64,000 nucleotides of DNA, from the NCBI RefSeq assembly GCF_042654365.1, contig NZ_JBHSGG010000037.1, positions 1 to 64,000 of the forward strand. Reading direction: 5' to 3'. Positions 26,127 to 34,114 of this stretch are shown here, one piece after another (the first letter of the stretch is position 1; each line of letters opens with the position of its first letter). This stretch comes from Coralloluteibacterium thermophilum. Its GTDB lineage: Bacteria; Pseudomonadota; Gammaproteobacteria; Xanthomonadales; Xanthomonadaceae. Position numbers and translations under genes: made by a program. Under the pieces are notes generated by a model. That model saw only the letters and a list, made by a program, of their open reading frames with translations. It was not told the DNA's origin and did no database searches.

Positions 26127-27203
26127 TCAGGGCCGGAACGCGATCGTGCGGCGCAGGACCACCGGCTCGTCGGTGCTCTCGAACTGCCAGCGCCGCACCG
26201 CCGAGATCGCCTCGCGGTCGAACGTCCGGGTCGGGTTGGCCGAGACCACCCGCGCGTCCGACACGCTGCCATCCGGCTGCACGGTGAACTCCACCGTGAC
26301 CTCGCCGGTGATGCCCGCCCGCAGCGCCTCGCGCGGGTAGTCGGGCGCCGGGGCGCTGACCACTGCCGGTGCCGGGCGCGACGGTGCCGCCGGCGCGCTC
26401 GAACCGCCACCCTGCGCGGCGAGCTCGCGCGCGCGGGCCTCGGCGGCCGCGCGCTCCTCGGCCAGACGCGCGGCCTCGGCACGGGCGGCCTCGATCTCGC
26501 GCTGGGCTTCCGCCAGCTGTTCCGCCAGGCGCGCGGCCTCGCTCTGCTGCGCCTGCTGGGCCTGCTGCTGGGCCTGTGCGGCGGCGGCCGCCTGCTGGGC
26601 CTGGCGCTGGGCCTCGGCCTGGGCGAGGCGCTGGGCCTCCGCCTCGGCACGACGCTCGGCGGCGAGCTGGGTCTCCTCGATCGCGCCCTGGACCCGGCGC
26701 AGCGCCGGGGCATTGGGATCGATGCGGGTCATCAGGGTCAGCAGGCGCTGGGCCTCGACCAGGTTGCTGCGCGCGATGTTCTGCTCCGCCGCGATGAGGA
26801 TGTAGGGGAACAGGTCCCCAAGCGCGTTCTCCACCAGCGGATCGTCGGGCGTCTTCTCGCGCAGGGCGAGGTAGTACTCGGCGGCGTTGTCGCCGCTCGG
26901 CGCGTACAGGCGCTGCTCGCCCTGCGCGATCCGCGCGCTCTCGCGCAGTTCCTCGGCCGGGCGCGCGGCCAGCGCATCGGCGGCCGCCTGCACCGCCCCC
27001 GCGGCCTGGGCGTCGCGTTCCTCGGCGCTGGGCGGCGCCACCACGGCGGGCTCCGCCTGCGCGGGCGTCGCGGCCGTCGGTTCCTGCTCGGCGGCCGGCG
27101 GTGCGGCCGGCTCGCTTCCACACCCCACCAGCGCCAGCCCGAGGGCCACCGCCAGCACCCGCAGGCCTCCTCCGACGCCTGCCGTCCCCTTTGCATCCGT
27201 CAT
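26127..27203 (-). CDS. Lipoprotein with TonB C-terminal domain (paralog 1)
   Basis: A 358-residue predicted lipoprotein: signal ALGLALVGC with Cys28. It has a conserved globular part (EQRLYAPSGDNAAEYYLALREKTPDDPL, about residues 95-125), then a long Ala/Gln/Glu-rich coiled coil (about 165-255). It ends in a TonB/TolA-type domain (PDYPREALRAGITGEVTVEFTVQPDGSVSDARVV, about 270-358). Anchoring by lipid instead of the usual TonB membrane helix is unusual, and there is no ExbB-interacting helix. A GGGGAGA ribosome-binding site supports the start. It is paired with a paralog 125 bases upstream. Confidence 0.85.
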   Translation of the reverse strand: MTDAKGTAGVGGGLRVLAVALGLALVGCGSEPAAPPAAEQEPTAATPAQAEPAVVAPPSAEERDAQAAGAVQAAADALAARPAEELRESARIAQGEQRLYAPSGDNAAEYYLALREKTPDDPLVENALGDLFPYILIAAEQNIARSNLVEAQRLLTLMTRIDPNAPALRRVQGAIEETQLAAERRAEAEAQRLAQAEAQRQAQQAAAAAQAQQQAQQAQQSEAARLAEQLAEAQREIEAARAEAARLAEERAAAEARARELAAQGGGSSAPAAPSRPAPAVVSAPAPDYPREALRAGITGEVTVEFTVQPDGSVSDARVVSANPTRTFDREAISAVRRWQFESTDEPVVLRRTIAFRP

Positions 27204-27328
27204 GTCCGTCTCCCCTGTCGTTACGACGTGATGATTATCCACGCAACAACAAGGCAGAACACGCGGCGTGTCAAGCCGCCGCGCGCCCGAGGGGGAGGTC
27301 GTGTGCGCGCCCGCAGGGCGCGCAGGGC

Positions 27329-28288
27329 TCAGGACGAGGTGTCGAGGAGGAACTCCACGCGCCCGCGCATCGGGGTATCGACCCCCGTCGCGCTGTAGCG
27401 CCAGCGCCGGACGCTGCCGATCGCCTCGCGCTCGAAGATGCCCTCCGGATGGGCGGACAGCACCTCGACCTCGTCCACGGTGCCGTCGCCGCGGACCACG
27501 TAGGCCAGTTCGACGCGCCCTTCGATCCGGCGCGCGCGCGCCACGGCCGGGTACCGGGGCTCCACCCTGTGCAGCAGCACCGGGGCCGCGACCGGAGCCG
27601 GGGCCGGCGCAGCGGCCACGGGGGCCGGCGGAGGGGCCGGGGCCGGCGTCGGCTCGGGCCGCACCGGCGCGTCCTCGACCGACGGCGCGGCCGCCACGAC
27701 CGGTTGCGGCGCCGGCGCAGGGGGCGGTGCCGGCGCCGCGGCGGCCGGGCTGGGCGACGGCGCGGCCGCACGTGCGGCGGCCGCCAGCTGCCGCTCGCGC
27801 TCGCGCTCGCGCAGCTCGGCCCCGTTCTCGGCGATGGCCTCGCCGATGCGTGGCAGGGCGCGGGCCTGCGCATCGATCCGCGCAAGCAGTGCGGCCAACC
27901 GCTGCGCCTCTGCGAGGTCCTCGCGCACCACGGCCTGCTCGGTGGCGATCAGGACGTAGGGGAAGAGGTCCTGCAGGGCGGCATCGAAGCGGGCCTCCTC
28001 CGGCGACTCCGCGCGCAGCGCGAGGTAGTGCTCGACCGCGTTGTCGCCGGCGGGCGCGTACAGGCGCTGCTCGGCGCGGGCGCGGCGCGCGCGTTCCAGC
28101 AGCGGTTCGTCCGCCTGTTCCACCTGCGCCGCCGGTGCCGGCGCAGCGCGCTCCGGCAAGGGCGCCGCGTCGGGTGCCTGCGCGACCGGAGCATTCGGCG
28201 CCTGCGCTGGCTGTTGCTCGCAGCCGGCAAGCAGCATCGCGGCCATCGCTGCCGCGGCCGCCACCCTGCGCCTGTCGATACCGCTCAT
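27329..28288 (-). CDS. Lipoprotein with TonB C-terminal domain (paralog 2)
   Basis: A 319-residue paralog of its downstream neighbour: lipobox MLLAGC (Cys23), the shared block EQRLYAPAGDNAVEHYLALRAESPEE, and a second shared block DLFPYVLIATEQ. A Pro/Ala-rich linker replaces most of the coiled coil (residues about 170-235). The C-terminal TonB domain reads RYPAVARARRIEGRVELAYVVRGDGTVDEVEVL. Tandem duplication is inferred from the same domain order. The role is unknown; a periplasm-spanning energy or assembly partner is one possibility. Confidence 0.85.
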   Translation of the reverse strand: MSGIDRRRVAAAAAMAAMLLAGCEQQPAQAPNAPVAQAPDAAPLPERAAPAPAAQVEQADEPLLERARRARAEQRLYAPAGDNAVEHYLALRAESPEEARFDAALQDLFPYVLIATEQAVVREDLAEAQRLAALLARIDAQARALPRIGEAIAENGAELRERERERQLAAAARAAAPSPSPAAAAPAPPPAPAPQPVVAAAPSVEDAPVRPEPTPAPAPPPAPVAAAPAPAPVAAPVLLHRVEPRYPAVARARRIEGRVELAYVVRGDGTVDEVEVLSAHPEGIFEREAIGSVRRWRYSATGVDTPMRGRVEFLLDTSS

Positions 28289-28389
28289 CCCGCCCCCCTG
28301 GCGGCCGTTGAAAGGCCGCGAAGTCTAGGTGGGGCGGATGACGGTTGCGCGGCAGGCGAACGACATTCCGGAGCGCGTATGGCGCTCGT

Positions 28390-29727
28390 TCACTTGCCGA
28401 TGCAGAAGCTCGCGAAGACGCGCCCGAGCAGCGCGTCGCTGCTGACGCGTCCGGTGATGCCGCCCAGCGCGTCCTGGGCGAGACGCAGCTCCTCGGCAGC
28501 GAGTTCGCCGTGTCCCTCGGCCAACCGCGCGCCCGCCGCATCGACGTGGGCGGAGGTGTCGCGCAGGGCCTCCACATGGCGCGCGCGTGCGCTGAAGGTG
28601 CCGGCCTGGGCGTCGCCCTGCCCGGCGTGTTCGGCCAGGGCCGCCGCGAGCAGGTCGAGACCCTCCCCGGTGCGGGCCGAGAGCCAGACGTGGCGCACGC
28701 CGTCGATCCACTCCGTGCGCGCGGGGGCGCCGGCGAGGTCGATCTTGGTGTGCACCCACAGCACCGTCGCGGCCTCGCGCAGGGCGTCGGCGAGGGCCTG
28801 CGGGTCCGGAGCGCTCTCGTCCACGACGGCCAGCACGAGATCCGCCTTCCCGACCTCCCGGTGCGCGCGTCGGATGCCTTCGCGCTCGACCGGGTCGTCG
28901 CTCTCGCGCAGGCCGGCGGTGTCCACCAGGGTCAGGCCGACGCCGCCGAGCGATACGGCCTCGCGCAGCACGTCGCGGGTGGTCCCGGCGATCTCGGTGA
29001 CGATGGCGCGGTCGTGGCCGGCGACGACGTTGAGCAGGGAGCTCTTGCCTGCGTTCGGCGCGCCGACGATCACCGCGTGCAGTCCGTCCACCAGGCGTCG
29101 TCCCCGCTCCGCGTCCGCGAGCAGGGCCCTGCAGTCCTGCGCCACCGCGGCGCGGCGGCGGAGGAGCTCGGCGTCGGCGAGGAAGTCGATCTCCTCCTCG
29201 GGGAAATCGATGGCCGCCTCGATCCACACCCGCAGCGCGGTCAGCGCTTCGGCCAGCGCCTCCACCCGGCGCGAGAAGGCCCCTTCCAGCGAGCGCCGGG
29301 CGGCGCGGGCGGCGGCGAGGCTGGAGGCCCCGATGAGATCGGCCACGGCCTCGGCCTGCGCGAGGTCGAGCTTGCCGTTGAGGAAGGCGCGTTCGCTGAA
29401 CTCGCCCGGCCGCGCTGCCCGCGCGCCCAGCGCCACGCAGCGGGCGACGAGGGCGGTGAGCAGGACCGGGCTGCCATGGCCCTGGAACTCGACCACGTCC
29501 TCGCCGGTGAAGCTCGCCGGCGCCGCGAAACGCAGCACCAGGCCGTCGTCGAGCACCTCGCCGTCGGCGCCGCGGAAGCGCACGTGCCGCGCCTGTCGCA
29601 CCGGCGGCAGCGGACCGCAGACGGCGTCCGCGATGGCCGCCGCCCGCGGCCCCGAGAGACGCACGATGCCGACGCCCGCGGGACCCGCGGCGGTGGCGAT
29701 GGCGACGATGGTGTCGGGGGTGGCCAC
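28390..29727 (-). CDS. mnmE: tRNA modification GTPase MnmE
   Basis: MnmE, with MnmG, builds the carboxymethylaminomethyl group at the wobble uridine of several tRNAs. The 445-residue protein has the N-terminal folate-binding domain (TIVAIATAAGPAGVGIVRLSG), a central helical region, and an inserted G domain with GAPNAGKSSLLN, the GTTRD switch and DTAGLRES. The canonical C-terminal catalytic motif FCIGK ends the protein. The start codon is GTG at 29727. It belongs to the conserved rpmH-rnpA-yidC-mnmE order. Confidence 0.97.
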   Translation of the reverse strand: MATPDTIVAIATAAGPAGVGIVRLSGPRAAAIADAVCGPLPPVRQARHVRFRGADGEVLDDGLVLRFAAPASFTGEDVVEFQGHGSPVLLTALVARCVALGARAARPGEFSERAFLNGKLDLAQAEAVADLIGASSLAAARAARRSLEGAFSRRVEALAEALTALRVWIEAAIDFPEEEIDFLADAELLRRRAAVAQDCRALLADAERGRRLVDGLHAVIVGAPNAGKSSLLNVVAGHDRAIVTEIAGTTRDVLREAVSLGGVGLTLVDTAGLRESDDPVEREGIRRAHREVGKADLVLAVVDESAPDPQALADALREAATVLWVHTKIDLAGAPARTEWIDGVRHVWLSARTGEGLDLLAAALAEHAGQGDAQAGTFSARARHVEALRDTSAHVDAAGARLAEGHGELAAEELRLAQDALGGITGRVSSDALLGRVFASFCIGK

Positions 29728-29874
29728 GGCGCGGACGGGACTCGGGAGTGGGGAGTCGGGAACGGAAGGCTATCGTCCCGGCGCGGCGTCCGACGTCATG
29801 CCGGCGCCGACACCGTCAAGGCCGACCCGTCCTCGCGACCTGCAGTTCCTGTTCCCGATTCCCGTGTCCGTTCC
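29728..29874. repeat. Inverted-arm element between mnmE and yidC
   Basis: A G-rich arm at about 29735-29766 (GGACGGGACTCGGGAGTGGGG...) and a C-rich arm at about 29845-29873 (GTTCCTGTTCCCGATTCCCG) are imperfect inverted repeats separated by about 80 bases. The element splits an otherwise conserved operon and could act as an attenuator between yidC and mnmE. No gene is seen. Confidence 0.7.
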
Positions 29875-31560
29875 TCAGCCCTTGGCCGTGGCCGGCTTGT
29901 CGCCGTGGCGGCGGAGCAGCCACCACTGCTGGAGCAGGCCGAGCAGGCCGTTGGTGAACCAGTAGAGCACCAGGCCGGCCGGGAAGAAGGCGAACATCAC
30001 GCCGAAGATGATCGGCATCGCGTTCATCATCTTGCGCTGCAGCGGGTCGGTCGCCATCGGCGACAGGCGCTGGGTGGCGTACATCGTCGCTGCGTTGAGG
30101 AGCGGCAGGATGAACCACGGGTCGCGGGCGGTCAGGTTGTCGATCCAGCCCGGAATCCACACGGCGTGGCGCAGCTCGGGCGCCTCCAGCAGGACCCAGT
30201 ACAGCGCCAGGAACACCGGCATCTGCACGAGGATGGGAAGGCAGCCGGCGGCGGGGTTCACCTTCTCCTTCTTGTAGAGCTCCATGACCGCCATCTGGAA
30301 CTTCTGCTTGTCCTCGCCGTAGCGCTCCTTGAGCGCCTCCATCTTCGGCTGCAGGCGGCGCATCTTGGCGAAGCTCTTGTACTGCGTCTCCGAGAGCTTG
30401 TAGAGGATCAGCTTGATGGTCAGCACGAGCAGGACGATCGCCCAGCCCCAGTTGCCGACCAGGCTGTGGAACCACGACAGCAGCCAGTAGATCGGCTGCG
30501 CGATGAAGGTGAACACGCCGTAGTCGATCGACAGGCGCAGGCCCGGCGCGACGGCTTCCATCGGGCCCTGCAGCTTGGGACCGATCCACAGCCGGGCGCT
30601 GCTGGTGGCGGTTTCGCCGGGGGCGAGCGCCAGCGCCGGTCCGACCTCGCGCGCCACGTAGTAGGGCACGCTGCCGACCTGGCCGAGCTGGAACTGGGTC
30701 GGGACCGCCGGGTCGGGAATCCAGGCGGAGATGAAGTGGTGCTGCGACATCGCGATCCAGCCGCCGGTCACCGTCTTGTTGAGCGGGCCGTCGGAGAAGT
30801 CGCCGAACTTGCGCTTCTCGTACTTGTCCTCCGGGCTGTACCAGGCCGCGCCGGCGAAGCTGAAGGTCTCGGGATCGTTGAAGGCGAAGGCGCCGGAGCG
30901 GCGCACCGGCGGCACGCGCATCAACTGGCGGTAGACGCTGCCCGACCAGGCGGCGGCGCCCGTGTTGCTGATCTCGTCGTGCACGTCGAGCACATAGCTG
31001 CCGGGCGTCAGGGCGAACACGCGGCGCACGCGCAGGCCGCTGCCGTCCTCCCAGACGAACGCGACCTCGCTGCGGCCGTCGACCTCGCGGGCGCTGCCCG
31101 GCTCGAGGCGGAAGGCGCTCTCGTGGTTCGGCGCCGGGCCGGCACTGCTGACCAGGCCCATCTGGGCCACGTAGTAGCTGGCCGGCGCGGTGTCGAGCAG
31201 GCGCACCGGCGGCGAACCCTCGTCGGTGGTCTGGGCGTAGTCGAGCAGTTCGGCGGCGAGGACGGTGCCCCCGCGGCCGTCGATGGACAGGCGCAGCACG
31301 TCGTTGGCGAGCGTCACCGGGGCGGCCTGGGCGGCGTCGGACGGAGCGGCATCGGGCACCGCCGCCGCACTGCCCGGCGCGGCGGGCAGTGCATCCGGCG
31401 CGCGCGCCTCGGGGATGGCGCCGTCCAGCGCCGGCGCACCCGGAACGTCGGCGACGACCGCGGGCGCGGGCGGCGTGGCCATCTCCCGGTTCCAGTTCAT
31501 CCACAGCATGGCGGCCACGAACAGCCAGGCGAACAGCAGCAGGACTCGGGTTTGGTTCAT
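29875..31560 (-). CDS. yidC: Membrane protein insertase YidC
   Basis: YidC inserts proteins into the inner membrane alone or with SecYEG. The 561-residue Gram-negative form has an N-terminal anchor (VLLLFAWLFVAAMLWMNW), and a large periplasmic beta domain (about residues 60-345; LSIDGRGGTVLAAELLDYAQT). The conserved five-helix core follows (NWGWAIVLLVLTIKLILYKLS; AGCLPILVQMPVFLALYWVL). It sits 70 bases from rnpA; no yidD is found between them. Confidence 0.96.
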   Translation of the reverse strand: MNQTRVLLLFAWLFVAAMLWMNWNREMATPPAPAVVADVPGAPALDGAIPEARAPDALPAAPGSAAAVPDAAPSDAAQAAPVTLANDVLRLSIDGRGGTVLAAELLDYAQTTDEGSPPVRLLDTAPASYYVAQMGLVSSAGPAPNHESAFRLEPGSAREVDGRSEVAFVWEDGSGLRVRRVFALTPGSYVLDVHDEISNTGAAAWSGSVYRQLMRVPPVRRSGAFAFNDPETFSFAGAAWYSPEDKYEKRKFGDFSDGPLNKTVTGGWIAMSQHHFISAWIPDPAVPTQFQLGQVGSVPYYVAREVGPALALAPGETATSSARLWIGPKLQGPMEAVAPGLRLSIDYGVFTFIAQPIYWLLSWFHSLVGNWGWAIVLLVLTIKLILYKLSETQYKSFAKMRRLQPKMEALKERYGEDKQKFQMAVMELYKKEKVNPAAGCLPILVQMPVFLALYWVLLEAPELRHAVWIPGWIDNLTARDPWFILPLLNAATMYATQRLSPMATDPLQRKMMNAMPIIFGVMFAFFPAGLVLYWFTNGLLGLLQQWWLLRRHGDKPATAKG

Positions 31561-31630
31561 CGGGACGGAATCGGGAGACGAAGGGGAGCCGGTCGCGCGC
31601 GGCAGCGGCGGCGTCCGGAGGACGTGCGCG

Positions 31631-32065
31631 TCAGGAATCGGAGGTGGGCGCGGCCGGGACGGCCGCAGCGGCGCGCGGCATTGTGCCGCCCGCGCCCGGG
31701 GCCTTCAACGCCGCGGCGCGCGTCCACAGGCGCTCGAGATCCGCGCGGAGGGTCGCGCCGTCGCGGCCTGCGGCCTCGGGCCGGGCCACCAGAACGTAGT
31801 CGGCGGCGGGCAACCGCGCCCGGACGTGGCGGAAACTCTCGCGCACGCAGCGCTTGATGCGGTTGCGTTCGACCGCGCGCTTGGACACCCGGCGCGACAC
31901 CGCGATCCCCAGGCGCGCCGGCGCACCCGCCTCGTGCACGTGGACGTGCAGCCGGAACGCATCGCCATGGATCCGCCGGCAGTCGGCGAAGACGCGCGCG
32001 TACTCCGCAGACGCGCGCACCCGCGCGTCGCGGGGAAACGCGACGGACGGGTGCGGGGAGTTCAT
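31631..32065 (-). CDS. rnpA: Ribonuclease P protein component
   Basis: The protein subunit of RNase P, which with RnpB RNA matures tRNA 5' ends. I placed the start at 32065, giving 144 residues. FPRDARVRASAEYARVF opens the fold, and the RNR signature RAVERNRIKRCVRESFR is intact. The C-terminus is extended by about 25 Ala/Pro-rich residues not expected in the core family. It lies 70 bases from rpmH, the usual arrangement. Confidence 0.95.
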   Translation of the reverse strand: MNSPHPSVAFPRDARVRASAEYARVFADCRRIHGDAFRLHVHVHEAGAPARLGIAVSRRVSKRAVERNRIKRCVRESFRHVRARLPAADYVLVARPEAAGRDGATLRADLERLWTRAAALKAPGAGGTMPRAAAAVPAAPTSDS

Positions 32066-32135
32066 TGCTTCGGGACGCCGCGTGGCGACGTCGATCGGCT
32101 GCGGCACCGGAACGGCGCGCTCAGCCGGAACGCGC

Positions 32136-32282
32136 TCAGCCGGAAACGGTGAGACGCTTGCGGCCCTTGGCGCGGCGGCGAGCAAGGATCTTGCGGCCGT
32201 CGGCGGTCTTCATGCGCGCGCGGAACCCGTGGTCGCGCTTGCGCTTGAGATTGCTGGGCTGGTAGGTGCGCTTGGTGGCCAT
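32136..32282 (-). CDS. rpmH: 50S ribosomal protein L34
   Basis: A 48-residue, highly basic ribosomal protein, too short for most open-frame lists. It begins MATKRTYQPSNLKRKRDHGF, continues RARMKTADGRKILARRRAKG and ends RKRLTVSG, closely matching L34. It is the first gene of the leftward rpmH-rnpA-yidC-mnmE cluster next to the replication origin. Confidence 0.98.
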   Translation of the reverse strand: MATKRTYQPSNLKRKRDHGFRARMKTADGRKILARRRAKGRKRLTVSG

Positions 32283-32299
32283 GGCGGCGGACGGACTGG

Positions 32300-32500
32300 T
32301 GGAAAAAAGAGGCGGGATGGTAGGGGGTGGGGGTGGGGGGTGTCAATGGTTGGCTGGAGGGGCCGGGGCACGGGGCACGGGGCACGGCAGAGCATTCCAT
32401 GCCCCTTCGCCCTTCGCCCCTCGCCCTGTGCCCTGTGCCCTGTGCCCTCTCGCCCTCCGCCTGCGCGTCCCGCCGCGCCACGCGTCCTCCCCCCAATGCC
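32300..32500. repeat. Inverted-arm GGGCACG repeat upstream of dnaA
   Basis: After a G-run (GGTAGGGGGTGGGGGTGGGGGG, 32320-32341), a G-rich arm at 32366-32388 repeats GGGGCAC three times. A C-rich arm at 32423-32451 repeats CCCTGTG/GCCCTGT. The two arms are inverted. The gap between rpmH and dnaA holds this element and a TAAACT -10-like hexamer at 32503-32508; I see no DnaA boxes here. Confidence 0.75.
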
Positions 32501-32573
32501 GCTAAACTGCGCGGTCGCTTCCGATTCCCGCCTGCCGCCAGCGACGTCGGGCCTCGTCTTGCACGCGCACCTC

Positions 32574-33908
32574 ATGGATTCAGTCTGGCCGCAGTGCCTC
32601 GCCCGTCTCGAAGCCGAACTCCCGGCCGACGAGATCCACACCTGGTTGAAGCCCCTTCAGGCCGAGGCGGCCGACGGGCAACTGCGGCTCTACGCACCGA
32701 ACGCCTTCGTGGTGGAGACGGTGCGCGACCGGTACCTGGCGCGCATCCGCGAGCTGCTCGCGCATTACGCCCAGGGCGTGACGCTGTCGCTGGAAGTCGG
32801 CTCGCTGCGGCGCGCGCCCACTGCGGCGGCGGCGCTGGCCGGGGCGTCGAACGCGCAGCCGCGAGCCAACGCCGCCCCGCCGCTGCCCTCGAACCTGGAC
32901 AGCCACTACAGCTTCGACAACTTCGTCGAGGGCCGCAGCAACCAGCTGGGGCGCATCGCGGCGCTGCAGGCGGCGCAGAAGCCGGGCGACCGCGCCCACA
33001 ATCCCTTGCTGCTCTACGGCGGCACGGGTCTCGGCAAGACCCACCTGATGATGGCCGCCGGCAACCTGATCCGGCAGAACGACCCGCAGGCGCGGGTGCT
33101 CTACCTGCGCTCCGAGCAGTTCTTCAGTGCGATGATGCGGGCCTTCCAGGACAAGTCCATGGATCAGTTCAAGCGCCAGTTCCAGTCGGTGGACGCGCTC
33201 CTGATCGACGACATCCAGTTCTTCGCCGGCAAGGACCGCACGCAGGAGGAGTTCTTCCACACCTTCAACGCGCTGTTCGACTTCAACCGGCAGATCATCC
33301 TCACCTGCGACCGCTACCCGCGCGAGGTCGACGGCATGGAGCCGCGGCTGAAGTCCCGGCTTGCCTGGGGCCTGTCGGTCGCCATCGAGCCGCCGGACTT
33401 CGAGACGCGCGCCGCGATCGTGCTGGCCAAGGCCCGCCAGCGCGGGGTCGCCTTGCCCGAGGACGTGGCCTACCTCATCGCCAAGAAGATGCGCTCGAAC
33501 GTGCGCGACCTCGAGGGCGCGCTCAACACGCTGGCCGCCCGCGGCAACTTCATGGGCCGCGCGATCACGGTGGAGTTCGCCCAGGAGACCCTGCGCGACC
33601 TCCTCCGCGCGCAGCAGCAGGCGATCAGCATCACCAACATCCAGAAGACCGTGGCGGACTACTACCAGCTGCGCGTGGCGGACCTGCTCGGCAAGAAGCG
33701 CACGCGCTCGCTCGCGCGTCCCCGCCAGATGGCCATGGCGCTCGCCAAGGAGCTCACCGAGCACAGCCTGCCCGAGATCGGCGATGCCTTCGGCGGACGC
33801 GACCACACGACCGTCCTGCATGCCACGCGGGTCATCCGCGATCTGGTGGAGACGGATGGCAAGCAGCGCGAGGATTGGGAGAAACTCATCCGGAAGCTCA
33901 CCGAATAG
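32574..33908 (+). CDS. dnaA: Chromosomal replication initiator DnaA
   Basis: DnaA binds 9-base boxes at oriC and opens the duplex. The 444-residue protein has the N-terminal helicase-interaction domain (LARLEAELPADEIHTWLKPL), a variable linker (about residues 85-115), AAA+ Walker A GGTGLGKTHLMMAAG, Walker B LLIDDIQFFAGK, and the C-terminal box-binding signature GGRDHTTVLHATRVI. The ATG at 32574 begins MDSVWPQCLARL; an upstream in-frame ATG would add a non-conserved stretch. It heads the rightward replication gene cluster. Confidence 0.97.
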   Translation: MDSVWPQCLARLEAELPADEIHTWLKPLQAEAADGQLRLYAPNAFVVETVRDRYLARIRELLAHYAQGVTLSLEVGSLRRAPTAAAALAGASNAQPRANAAPPLPSNLDSHYSFDNFVEGRSNQLGRIAALQAAQKPGDRAHNPLLLYGGTGLGKTHLMMAAGNLIRQNDPQARVLYLRSEQFFSAMMRAFQDKSMDQFKRQFQSVDALLIDDIQFFAGKDRTQEEFFHTFNALFDFNRQIILTCDRYPREVDGMEPRLKSRLAWGLSVAIEPPDFETRAAIVLAKARQRGVALPEDVAYLIAKKMRSNVRDLEGALNTLAARGNFMGRAITVEFAQETLRDLLRAQQQAISITNIQKTVADYYQLRVADLLGKKRTRSLARPRQMAMALAKELTEHSLPEIGDAFGGRDHTTVLHATRVIRDLVETDGKQREDWEKLIRKLTE

Positions 33909-34114
33909 GTGGACGGGCTGTGGATATCCGGGGGACGATGCGCAGGCGCAGAATCTGTCCACAGGTCGTCCCCAGCTCCACGCAACGGCATTCACAGCCC
34001 TGTAACGAAACAAAACGCTTCAGATTCAAACGGTTGAATGGTGAATCCACGGATTCCGGCGACACCATCATCATCACCTATTTAGACTTATCCAAAAGCA
34101 TCTAGGGGTTACGC
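33909..34114. other. Putative origin of replication (oriC) in dnaA-dnaN gap
   Basis: DnaA-box-like 9-mers are present: TGTGGATAT at 33919-33927 (reverse, 8/9 to TTATCCACA), CTGTCCACA at 33955-33963 (7/9) and TTATCCAAA at 34088-34096 (8/9). Between them lies an AT-richer tract (about 34000-34085), unusual for this GC-rich window. In Xanthomonas the origin is also assigned to this gap. Gene direction flips around dnaA, consistent with an origin nearby. Confidence 0.7.
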
